Shown: in pieces, positions 1 through 5,991 of the stretch
Layout: each line of letters begins with the position of its first letter
How positions within the stretch are numbered: the stretch's first letter is position 1
From: an uncultured Lachnospiraceae bacterium
GTDB taxonomy: Bacteria; Bacillota; Clostridia; Lachnospirales; Lachnospiraceae
Reading direction: 5' to 3'
Assembly (NCBI GenBank): GCA_958405355.1
Contig: CATYEA010000125.1
Span: 1-5,991, forward strand
Length of the DNA stretch: 5,991 nucleotides
Notes under the pieces: generated by a model
Database searches by the model: none
What the model was told of the DNA's origin: nothing
The model's input: only the letters and a program-made list of their open reading frames with translations
Program-made: the position numbers and the translations under genes

Positions 1-3000
1 CAGATGCGTTGTGATAAATGCGGTTCTGTATATGCTGTTTCAGCTGAAAATGCAGAGCTTTGGAATGGTGCGCCTTGTCAGCGCTCCACTTGTGGCGGTT
101 TTCTGGAGGAATACGAAACAGGAGAAATTAATTATTACGGTCGTCTTTATAGCGCCGGAGATTTGGCGCGTATCAACGCGAGAGAGCATACAGGTTTGTT
201 GGAACGCCCGGATAGAGAGCAGCTTGAAACTGACTTTAAGCGCGGTAAAGATACGCAGGAACTCTGGGATCCAAATGTGTTGTCCTGCACACCAACTTTG
301 GAAATGGGTATTGATATTGGTGACTTGTCCACTGTTATATTGTGCAGTATGCCTCCTGCGCAGAGCCAGTTCCTGCAGCGTGCTGGACGTGCCGGACGTA
401 AGGATGGGAATGCCTTGACACTGGCTATTGCAAATGCAAAACCTCATGATTTGTATTTCTATGCCGATCCTCTGGAAATGATTGCCGGAAACGTTACGCC
501 ACCCAAAATTTTCCTCAAAGCATCTGCGGTACTTGAAAGGCAGTTTGTTGCTTTCTGTATGGATTCCTGGGTAAAAAAGGGCATCCCTGACGGCGCTATT
601 CCGGATAAAGTTGGCGTTATCCTGAAGAAGCTGGATAGCCGGCCTGATGATATGTTCCCGTTTAATTTCCTGAACTATGTACAAAGCACGCTGTCCCGGC
701 AGCTGAATTCTTTCATGCAGATGTTTGCAGCATATCTTGATGAGAATGCAAAAGAGGAATTGCAGGTATTTGCCAGAGGCAATGGCTCAAATGAAAGCCC
801 AATGTATGTAAAAATCCTGGATGCGTTTGAGGATTTGAAAAAACAGCAGGATACGTTGAAAGCAAGTGTTGAAGCTCTTAAGGAAATGATTAAGGAACTG
901 GAAAATAAGCCGAAAGACAGTTCCTATGATGAAGAAATCAAAGAATTGAAGAGCGAAGAATCTGCACTTCTCACGGTTCTGCAGGAAATCGGAAAAAAGA
1001 ATACTTTTAATTTCCTGTCCGATGAAGGCTTACTGCCCAATTATGCTTTCCCGGAAGCGGGAATTATTCTTCGTGCTATTCTTTATCGTAAGGAAGAGGA
1101 GGAAGTACCCACTCAAAAGAAAAAATATGAAAAGATGGTGTATGAGTACAGCCGCAGTGCCTCTTCTGCTATCAGCGAATTTGCTCCAAACAACAGTTTC
1201 TATGTTGATGGGCGCAAGCTAACGATAGATCAGGTCGATTTGACTACGGCACAGACGGCAAGATGGAGGCTTTGTCCAAACTGTTCTCACGCACAAATGG
1301 AGGAGACCGGGAAATATACATCTGCGTGTCCACAGTGTGGAAGTCCTGGATGGGCCGATGCTGGCCAGGTCAGAACGATGCTGAAAGTTCAGATGGTTTA
1401 CTCCAATATGGATTATACCAAGAGCTTAATTAACGATGAAAGTGATGACCGAAGTAACGTTTTCTACTGCAAGCAGCTTTTGGTTGATGTAGATGAAGAC
1501 CATGATATTTCCAGTGCATATCGCATGGACAATGAAGATTTCCCGTTTGGGTATGAGTTTGTTCGCAAGGCAACCCTGCGTGAAATCAACTTTGGCGAGA
1601 GTGATATGACAGGTGAAAAGCTTTCCGTTTCCGGCGTGGAAGAAGTGCGCAAGGGATTCAGAATCTGCAAATATTGTGGAAAAATCCAACCCGAACACGG
1701 GAAAGCCAACCATACTTTTGCTTGTAAAACCAGAAAAATGACTACTTTGATGCAGGCGGATGCTTATGAGGAGTGTCTGTTCCTGTATCGGGAATTCACT
1801 ACAGAGATCCTCCGTCTGCTTGTTCCGGCGACAACGATGGATTCCTCATCTGTGAAGGTGGAGTCCTTTGTAGCTGCGTTCATGTTGGGTATGAAAGAGT
1901 ATTTCGGTAATGTTGACCATCTAAGGGCAACTGTTAGCGAAGTACCTGTTCCGGACGCAGACTATCGTAAACAATATCTTGTCATTTATGACTCTGTTCC
2001 GGGCGGTACAGGTTATCTGAAGCAGCTTATGCATGAAAAGAATGCCTTGATTGAAATTTTTGAAAAGGCGCTTCATGTGATGGAAAATTGTTCTTGTAAG
2101 GACGATCCGCAAAAAGATGGTTGCTACCATTGTTTGTATGCATATCGCCAAAGCCAGCAGATTGGCAACATTTCAAGAACAGCAGCAATCCGGATGCTGA
2201 AATCTATTCTGTCTGGAAGAGATAATGTCCAGAAGATTGATAAGATTAACGATATCCCTGTCAACCCGCTTTTTGACAGCGAACTGGAGCAGAGATTTAT
2301 GGAGGCGGTGCGTACAGAGGTTGGTGCCGCCAATGTAAGTGATACGATTCGGAACGGAAAACACAGTTACTATGTAAAGCTGGATAACAACGCTTGGGAA
2401 ATTGAACCGCAGGTCTATCTTGACGAAAGCAATGGAGTATCTGTACCTTGCAAACCTGACTTTGTATTCTGGCCTGTTTCTGCACCAGATCACAAACCGG
2501 TAGCTGTGTTTACGGATGGTTTCTTATATCATAAGGACATTGTTTCTGATGATACCATTAAGCGTGAAGCAATCCGCAGAAGCGGTAATTTCCGAGTATG
2601 GTCGTTGAGCTTTAAGGATGTTCAAAGCGCTTTTGCTCCTCAGGGAGACTTTTATACGGAAACTCTGGAAGCAGAAAAAATGCCGTCCGGCAAGACAATG
2701 TATCAGAATATGATTAAGAAGCATAAGGCGGATTCTGTTGAACCGGCCAAACTATCTTCTTTTGATTTACTGATTGAATATCTTCAGCTTCCTGATGCTG
2801 AAAAGGTCTTTAAGGGACAAGCTTATGCTTATTCGCTTTCCCTGTTAGAACCTACTTTGATGAAGAACAGTCTGGCCTTCAACAACTGGAAGATGATTGT
2901 CGATGCCGTAAACGAGCAGACACATTTTACGGATGCTGATTTTGTGTTCCCCGGAACGGTATTCGGTAGCTGGATTCCGAGAAATTCTAATGCGCATCTG

Positions 3001-3564
3001 GCTATTCATTCCGCCATCCTTGCATCTGAACTTAAAACGGAAGGTGCTGTTGCTGTATGTGCTGTTCTCAATGATGAAAAAGATCACAGGACAGATAAGT
3101 ATGAGCAGGAATGGAATGGGTTCTGGCGATTCCATAACCTCATGCAATTCTCGGAAGAGTTCATAGCTGTGTCGTCTACTGGTATGAGCCGCATGGATTA
3201 CCTGACACTCCCTGTTTCAGTAAATGCAGTATCTGACCTTGCAACCTCCATCGTAGCAACTGATGATGCATGGGATGCAATTAAGGAGATTCTGTTTGAT
3301 GACGATGCGAAAGCATTTTCCGACTTTGCAAAAGAAGCTGGCATACCTGCACCAGATGAAGATAACATCGGTTATGAAGTTGAGGGGGACGATGGAGAAG
3401 TCATCGCAACTGTGGAAATTGCATGGCCCGATAAACATGTTGGCTTTATGACTGCCGATCAGGCTGAAGATAAAGAAAAGCTTGAAAACATGGGATGGAA
3501 GATCCTAAACTTACTTGATGCTGCGGATATGGATACTGCCAGTCTTTTTGGAGGTGATAACTAA
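1..3564 (+). CDS. Large SF2 (DEAD/DEAH-type) helicase with DUF1998 zinc module and Vsr-like nuclease domain, 5'-truncated
   Basis: The frame is open from base 1, so the ATG at base 4 is probably internal and the Walker A/DEAH half lies upstream. Numbering from that ATG, I see a Cys4 cluster (C3, C6, C25, C30), helicase motif V (TPTLEMGIDIGD, 96-107), motif VI (QRAGRAGR, 125-132), a charged coiled coil (about 270-335), a zinc ribbon (C424, C427, C442, C445), a CCHC-like cluster (C555, C558, H570, C574), the DUF1998 signature YDSVPGGTGY (662-671) with C696, C698, C707 and C710, and a Vsr-like domain (about 756-880: E760/E762, PDF 818-820, TDGFLYH 837-843). In the family these are ATP-dependent nucleic-acid translocases. 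The complete protein is probably well over 1,500 residues, which fits DruE-like Druantia helicases better than the shorter MrfA or DISARM DrmA, but the sequence here does not settle this. The gene is coupled to the next one by TAATG. The helicase and DUF1998 calls are firm; the defence role is inferred. Confidence 0.9.
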   Translation, partial: QMRCDKCGSVYAVSAENAELWNGAPCQRSTCGGFLEEYETGEINYYGRLYSAGDLARINAREHTGLLERPDREQLETDFKRGKDTQELWDPNVLSCTPTLEMGIDIGDLSTVILCSMPPAQSQFLQRAGRAGRKDGNALTLAIANAKPHDLYFYADPLEMIAGNVTPPKIFLKASAVLERQFVAFCMDSWVKKGIPDGAIPDKVGVILKKLDSRPDDMFPFNFLNYVQSTLSRQLNSFMQMFAAYLDENAKEELQVFARGNGSNESPMYVKILDAFEDLKKQQDTLKASVEALKEMIKELENKPKDSSYDEEIKELKSEESALLTVLQEIGKKNTFNFLSDEGLLPNYAFPEAGIILRAILYRKEEEEVPTQKKKYEKMVYEYSRSASSAISEFAPNNSFYVDGRKLTIDQVDLTTAQTARWRLCPNCSHAQMEETGKYTSACPQCGSPGWADAGQVRTMLKVQMVYSNMDYTKSLINDESDDRSNVFYCKQLLVDVDEDHDISSAYRMDNEDFPFGYEFVRKATLREINFGESDMTGEKLSVSGVEEVRKGFRICKYCGKIQPEHGKANHTFACKTRKMTTLMQADAYEECLFLYREFTTEILRLLVPATTMDSSSVKVESFVAAFMLGMKEYFGNVDHLRATVSEVPVPDADYRKQYLVIYDSVPGGTGYLKQLMHEKNALIEIFEKALHVMENCSCKDDPQKDGCYHCLYAYRQSQQIGNISRTAAIRMLKSILSGRDNVQKIDKINDIPVNPLFDSELEQRFMEAVRTEVGAANVSDTIRNGKHSYYVKLDNNAWEIEPQVYLDESNGVSVPCKPDFVFWPVSAPDHKPVAVFTDGFLYHKDIVSDDTIKREAIRRSGNFRVWSLSFKDVQSAFAPQGDFYTETLEAEKMPSGKTMYQNMIKKHKADSVEPAKLSSFDLLIEYLQLPDAEKVFKGQAYAYSLSLLEPTLMKNSLAFNNWKMIVDAVNEQTHFTDADFVFPGTVFGSWIPRNSNAHLAIHSAILASELKTEGAVAVCAVLNDEKDHRTDKYEQEWNGFWRFHNLMQFSEEFIAVSSTGMSRMDYLTLPVSVNAVSDLATSIVATDDAWDAIKEILFDDDAKAFSDFAKEAGIPAPDEDNIGYEVEGDDGEVIATVEIAWPDKHVGFMTADQAEDKEKLENMGWKILNLLDAADMDTASLFGGDN
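2269..2643 (+). other. Vsr/PD-(D/E)xK-like nuclease domain inside the large helicase
   Basis: Residues about 756-880 (numbered from the ATG at base 4) contain an acidic helix LFDSELEQRF, the strand KPDFVFW (817-823), the strand VAVFTDGFLYH (833-843) and, after a helix rich in Arg and Lys, FRVWSLSF (863-870). This order matches the Vsr-type branch of the restriction-endonuclease fold, where 'PDFV' and 'vIFthGcFWH' carry the metal-binding Asp and the catalytic His. D819, D838 and H843 are the candidate active-site residues. Vsr's Cys zinc site is not apparent. Whether it cuts DNA is not known. Confidence 0.6.
3550..3558 (+). promoter_or_regulatory. Shine-Dalgarno site of the RelE-UvrD fusion gene, inside the helicase gene's 3' end
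   Basis: GGAGGTGAT is an extended match to the 16S rRNA anti-Shine-Dalgarno sequence. The GGAGG core ends nine bases before the ATG at 3564. It lies within the last codons of the upstream gene and fixes the start of the downstream one. Together with the TAATG stop/start overlap it points to translational coupling. Confidence 0.9.
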
Positions 3565-5663
3565 TGACGGAAAATATTAAAGTTGCAATATCATCTGATT
3601 TTTTGACGTCTTTTGCCCGTCTACCCAGACAGATTCAGGGAAAAGTAACTGAGTTCGTGAATAAATTCCGAAACAATCCGTTATCTCCTGGGATCAACTA
3701 CGAAAAGATAAATTCTGGCGTTGACAAGAAAATTTATTCTGTCCGGATTGATGATACCTATCGCGGCATTGTAGTCCGTCAGGAAGAAACGGGAGTATAT
3801 TTGCTTTTATGGGTCGATCATCACGATGAAGCATATCAATGGGCTTCTCGCAAACGCTGCGAGGTCAACCCTAAAACCGGTGCTATTCAGGTGTTCGATG
3901 TTCAGACGACAGCAGAAAAGATATCTACACCTGAAATGGCGGCGCTATTTGCTGCCGCACAGGATGATGAGCTATTAAAACTCGGCGTGCCGGAAGCGCA
4001 GTTGGACTTTGTCAGGAGCTTCGTTCGTAAGGAGGACTTCTATAACGCAGAATCTGCTATGCCACACGATGCGTATGAACATCTTTCCTGGTTAGCAGAG
4101 GGATTCCCGATGGAAGAAGTTCTGGAACTGGTTTCCGAAGAACAGAATGTGGCTGCTTCCGTTGAAGATTTGTCGGCTGCTCTGGATGTACCCACAACAT
4201 TGAAATCTTTTGTTGTGGTTGAAGGTGAGGATGAACTTCGCCGGATTATGGCAGAACCGCTGGAAAAGTGGCGTGTTTTCCTTCATCCAACGCAAAGAAA
4301 AATTGTCCAGAAAGAATACTCCGGTTCTGCAAGAGTCCTTGGTGGTGCTGGTACCGGAAAGACTGTTGTTGCCATGCATAGGGCAAAGTATCTGGCATCA
4401 AAATGTGAAGGACAGCAGAGAATCCTGGTAACTACGTTTACTGCCAATCTTGCAGCTGATATTCGAGAGAATCTACGCAAGATATGCACTCTGGAAGAGC
4501 TGCGCAGAATTGAAGTAACCCATCTGGATGCCTGGGTAAATCAGTTCCTGCGTGAATCCGGTTTTTCCGCTCAGATCGGGTATGATGATGCGATTGATCC
4601 TCTTTGGGAGAGAGCGATTTTGCTGGCTAACAACGATTTGCCGTTTGAAGTTTCTTTTTACAAAGAAGAATGGAACCGCGTTGTGATTGCCCAGGAAGCT
4701 CTTACTCTCGAAAAATATGTGAAAGCAACCAGAAACGGCCGTGGAACCAGACTTGACCGCAAAAAAAGGATACAGATTTGGAAGGTATTCGAGAATTATC
4801 AAAATCTGATGAAAGAAAATCAGATTCGTGATATCAACACGGCCATGTATGAAAGCACGAAGCTTCTACAGGCTGCAGGAAGAAAACCGAGATATTCAAG
4901 TATCATAATCGATGAGGGGCAAGATTTCAGCGACAACGCGTATCGCCTGATTAGAGCGCTGGCCGGGGAAGAACATCCGAATGACATCTTCATTGTGGGT
5001 GATTCCCATCAGCGTATTTATCACAATCATCCTACTTTGTCTAAATGTGGCATCAATGTACGCGGTCGTAGCAGTATTCTGAAAATCAATTACCGCACTA
5101 CCGAGGAAATTCGAAAACATGCATTTGCATTATTGAACGGTATTTCTTTTGATGACTTGGACGAAGGGATAGATATTGGAGATAAGTGCCAATCGCTTAC
5201 CCATGGTGAAAAGCCAATCATCGATAATTTCAGCAACGCGAATGATGAATTTGATTTCATTCTAAGCGAAGTAAAAAAACTCAAAAACAACGGCGTCGCA
5301 CTCACGGATATTTGTGTAGTTGCACGGACCAAAAAACTTGTTGACGATTATATCGCATTATTTACAGGAGCTGGTATCCGTTCATACGCGATTAAGAGAA
5401 ACAAGGTAGATGACCGCAGTTTTGATGGTTTACGGGTTGCTACTATGCATCGCGTAAAGGGCTTGGAGTTCAAATATGTTTTTATTGCGGCTGTGAACAA
5501 TAGAATCATTCCACTACCTTCTGCTATCAATAAGACTGACACTGTTTCCGAAGCTGAGTCAATAACATCAGAAAAATGTCTGCTTTATGTAGCGATGACT
5601 CGTGCACAAAAGGGTGTCTACATCACAAGCTACGGCAAAGAATCAGATTTTTTGAAGCCGTAA
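3564..5663 (+). CDS. RelE/ParE-like domain fused to compact UvrD/Rep-type SF1 helicase
   Basis: The 699-residue product starts at an ATG overlapping the previous stop and preceded by a near-perfect ribosome binding site. Residues 1 to about 95 look like a RelE/ParE toxin fold: a helical start with LPRQIQGKV, then strands carrying R61 and R67, then WVDHHDEAYQWA (83-94), which corresponds to the family's C-terminal 'hRxevY' strand. Residues about 115-235 are helical with no domain I recognise. The helicase follows: Q-motif Q244, Walker A GGAGTGKT (260-267), motif Ia near TTFTANL, Walker B DEGQD (450-454), motif III GDSHQRIY (479-486), motif IV NYRT (509-512), motif V TMHRVKGLEF (627-636) and motif VI YVAMTRA (675-681). 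All core ATPase motifs are intact, so an active ATP-dependent DNA translocase is expected. The spacing between motifs IV and V is short, suggesting a reduced 2B domain. No antitoxin gene is visible. It is the last gene of the operon and is followed by a terminator. A role in phage defence together with the upstream helicase is inferred. Confidence 0.93.
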   Translation: MTENIKVAISSDFLTSFARLPRQIQGKVTEFVNKFRNNPLSPGINYEKINSGVDKKIYSVRIDDTYRGIVVRQEETGVYLLLWVDHHDEAYQWASRKRCEVNPKTGAIQVFDVQTTAEKISTPEMAALFAAAQDDELLKLGVPEAQLDFVRSFVRKEDFYNAESAMPHDAYEHLSWLAEGFPMEEVLELVSEEQNVAASVEDLSAALDVPTTLKSFVVVEGEDELRRIMAEPLEKWRVFLHPTQRKIVQKEYSGSARVLGGAGTGKTVVAMHRAKYLASKCEGQQRILVTTFTANLAADIRENLRKICTLEELRRIEVTHLDAWVNQFLRESGFSAQIGYDDAIDPLWERAILLANNDLPFEVSFYKEEWNRVVIAQEALTLEKYVKATRNGRGTRLDRKKRIQIWKVFENYQNLMKENQIRDINTAMYESTKLLQAAGRKPRYSSIIIDEGQDFSDNAYRLIRALAGEEHPNDIFIVGDSHQRIYHNHPTLSKCGINVRGRSSILKINYRTTEEIRKHAFALLNGISFDDLDEGIDIGDKCQSLTHGEKPIIDNFSNANDEFDFILSEVKKLKNNGVALTDICVVARTKKLVDDYIALFTGAGIRSYAIKRNKVDDRSFDGLRVATMHRVKGLEFKYVFIAAVNNRIIPLPSAINKTDTVSEAESITSEKCLLYVAMTRAQKGVYITSYGKESDFLKP
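3567..3848 (+). other. RelE/ParE-like toxin-fold domain at the N-terminus of the UvrD fusion
   Basis: This segment encodes residues about 2-95. It has the layout of RelE-superfamily toxins: two N-terminal helices with a 'xLPxxIxxKVxxFxxKFxxNP' type pattern, then a sheet bearing YSVRIDDTYRGIVV (58-71) and the terminal strand with DHHDEAY (85-91). R61, R67 and Y91 could correspond to conserved RelE positions. The Arg usually found before the 'devY' segment appears to be replaced by His, so ribonuclease activity is uncertain. The fold is assigned by pattern only. Confidence 0.7.
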
Positions 5664-5672
5664 AGTTAATTG

Positions 5673-5710
5673 TCACGCAGTTACCGTATGGTAGCTGCGT
5701 GATTTTTTTT
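5673..5710 (+). terminator. Intrinsic (Rho-independent) terminator of the two-helicase operon
   Basis: A 13-bp stem (5673-5685 with 5690-5702) has all Watson-Crick pairs except one T:G wobble (5681/5694). It closes a four-base GTAT loop and is followed directly by eight T residues (5703-5710). It starts nine bases after the stop codon. The opposite strand lacks a T-tract, so it works for + strand transcription only. Confidence 0.95.
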
Positions 5711-5803
5711 GCCTGCATACCTGCGGCCTGATTCCTATCGCATACTTCATGCAACATAAACGCGCTTCCTGCCGGTCGCCTCCGGTCATTGCAGAAACAA
5801 TAG

Positions 5804-5819
5804 AATTTGTATGCAAATT
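5804..5819. promoter_or_regulatory. Operator-like palindrome upstream of the small basic gene
   Basis: AATTTG (5804-5809) and CAAATT (5814-5819) form a perfect 6-base inverted repeat around a TATG spacer. It ends five bases before the ribosome binding site and overlaps a possible -10 hexamer TAGAAT (5801-5806). That position suits a repressor operator. It is short enough to be chance, and no promoter could be established. Confidence 0.3.
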
Positions 5820-5824
5820 GACTT

Positions 5825-5830
5825 GGAGAG
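5825..5830 (+). promoter_or_regulatory. Ribosome binding site of the 46-residue basic protein
   Basis: GGAGAG stands seven bases before the ATG at 5838. This good spacing is the main support for the small open frame being a real gene. Confidence 0.65.
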
Positions 5831-5837
5831 TGAAAAA

Positions 5838-5978
5838 ATGCGTGAATTAAGGAAAATCCGTATGTATTTACGATGGTATGTTCTTAATTGTGAGCATACG
5901 CTCATGTACAGGTGCAGGAAAATGCGTCTGTTTGCAGTAAAATATATATACAAGATAAGACGAAAGGCAGGTGCGTGA
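5838..5978 (+). CDS. Small, highly basic protein of unknown function (46 residues)
   Basis: The frame has a GGAGAG ribosome binding site at correct spacing and ends two bases before the next start codon, both signs of a real, coupled gene. I do not recognise the family. The product has nine Arg and five Lys against two Glu (net charge about +12), seven aromatic residues and two Cys (C18, C26), with no clear signal peptide or membrane segment. It carries an apparent internal duplication: RKIRMYLRWYV (5-15) and RKMRLFAVKYI (27-37), offset by 22 residues. Such composition fits a nucleic-acid-binding or membrane-surface amphipathic peptide, or a leader peptide for the following gene. It is separated from the helicase operon by a strong terminator, so it probably belongs to another unit. 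Confidence 0.65.
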   Translation: MRELRKIRMYLRWYVLNCEHTLMYRCRKMRLFAVKYIYKIRRKAGA

Positions 5979-5980
5979 AC

Positions 5981-5991
5981 ATGGACAAGGA
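5981..5991 (+). CDS. Start of the next gene, truncated by the window end
   Basis: An ATG followed by GAC AAG GA (Met-Asp-Lys and an incomplete codon) is preceded by AGGTG (5969-5973) with seven bases of spacing. It begins two bases after the stop of the small basic gene, suggesting co-translation. Too little is visible to say anything about the product. Confidence 0.5.

Larger units (their letters stand above)
5664..5837. other. Intergenic region between the helicase operon and the next transcription unit
   Basis: No credible gene lies here. It holds the terminator (5673-5710), a 10-base-spaced direct repeat of CCGGTC (5772-5777 and 5782-5787), two copies of GCATAC (5715-5720 and 5740-5745), an operator-like palindrome (5804-5819) and the ribosome binding site of the small downstream gene. 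A TAGAAT hexamer at 5801-5806 could be a -10 box, but no good -35 stands at the right distance. Confidence 0.6.

Noticed and set aside
4..6. ATG at base 4 as the true start of the large helicase
   Set aside because: The frame is open from base 1, and the protein would begin inside a zinc cluster and lack Walker A and B, so the real start must be upstream.
40..684. 214-codon open frame on the minus strand
   Set aside because: It lies fully inside the helicase motif V/VI coding region. Its translation has no recognisable domain and the + frame is clearly the gene.
2933..3166. 77-codon + strand frame within the helicase tail
   Set aside because: An out-of-frame shadow with no proper ribosome binding site and low-complexity, atypical composition.
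5714..5753. TGCAT/ATGCA inverted pair as a hairpin or attachment site
   Set aside because: The arms are only five bases with a 30-base loop; this is likely chance.
5818..5846. TTGACT (5818-5823) as a -35 box
   Set aside because: The hexamer 17 bases downstream is CGTGAA, and the start point would fall inside the small gene.
5891..5904. TGAGC-ATAC-GCTCA hairpin inside the small gene
   Set aside because: A short five-bp stem with no T-tract inside a coding frame; not supported as a terminator or riboswitch.
5942..5950. ATATATATA as a -10 box for the gene at 5981
   Set aside because: No -35 hexamer at 16-18 bases upstream, and the downstream gene is better explained by coupling to the small gene.
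1..5991. CRISPR array, tRNA/rRNA, insertion sequence ends or transposase
   Set aside because: No regularly spaced repeats, cloverleaf or rRNA motifs, terminal inverted repeats or transposase motifs were seen.

Overview
The window reads as a chromosomal accessory or defence-island segment of a low-to-moderate GC Gram-positive bacterium, most likely a gut-type Clostridia (Bacillota). The grounds are a near-perfect GGAGGTGAT ribosome binding site, codon use of mixed GC, a strong T-tract terminator and tight gene packing. The exact taxon cannot be read from the sequence.

Layout, all on the + strand. Bases 1-3564 hold the 3' part of a very large superfamily 2 (SF2) helicase gene whose start lies upstream of the window. 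The visible 1187 codons encode a Cys4 cluster, the second RecA domain (motifs V and VI), a coiled-coil segment, two more Cys-rich zinc clusters, a DUF1998/MrfA-type zinc module, a Vsr-like nuclease-fold domain and a long C-terminal tail. The stop codon overlaps by one base (TAATG) the start of a second gene (3564-5663). That gene encodes a 699-residue protein with a RelE/ParE-like toxin-fold domain at the N-terminus, a middle region with no recognised domain, and a compact UvrD/Rep-type superfamily 1 (SF1) helicase. A strong intrinsic terminator (5673-5710) closes this operon.

After a short intergenic region containing an operator-like palindrome, a new transcription unit appears to begin. 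It has a 46-residue, highly basic small protein (5838-5978), followed two bases later by the start codon of another gene that runs off the window at 5991.

Working together: a DUF1998 SF2 helicase with a nuclease-like domain, translationally coupled to a RelE-like/UvrD fusion, looks like the motor and effector core of an anti-phage or DNA-quality-control system. The SF2 protein is broadly reminiscent of the large DUF1998 helicases of Druantia (DruE) and DISARM (DrmA/DrmB), or of the MrfA repair helicase. I cannot assign the pair to a named system. The domain assignments rest on motifs; the defence role is inference.
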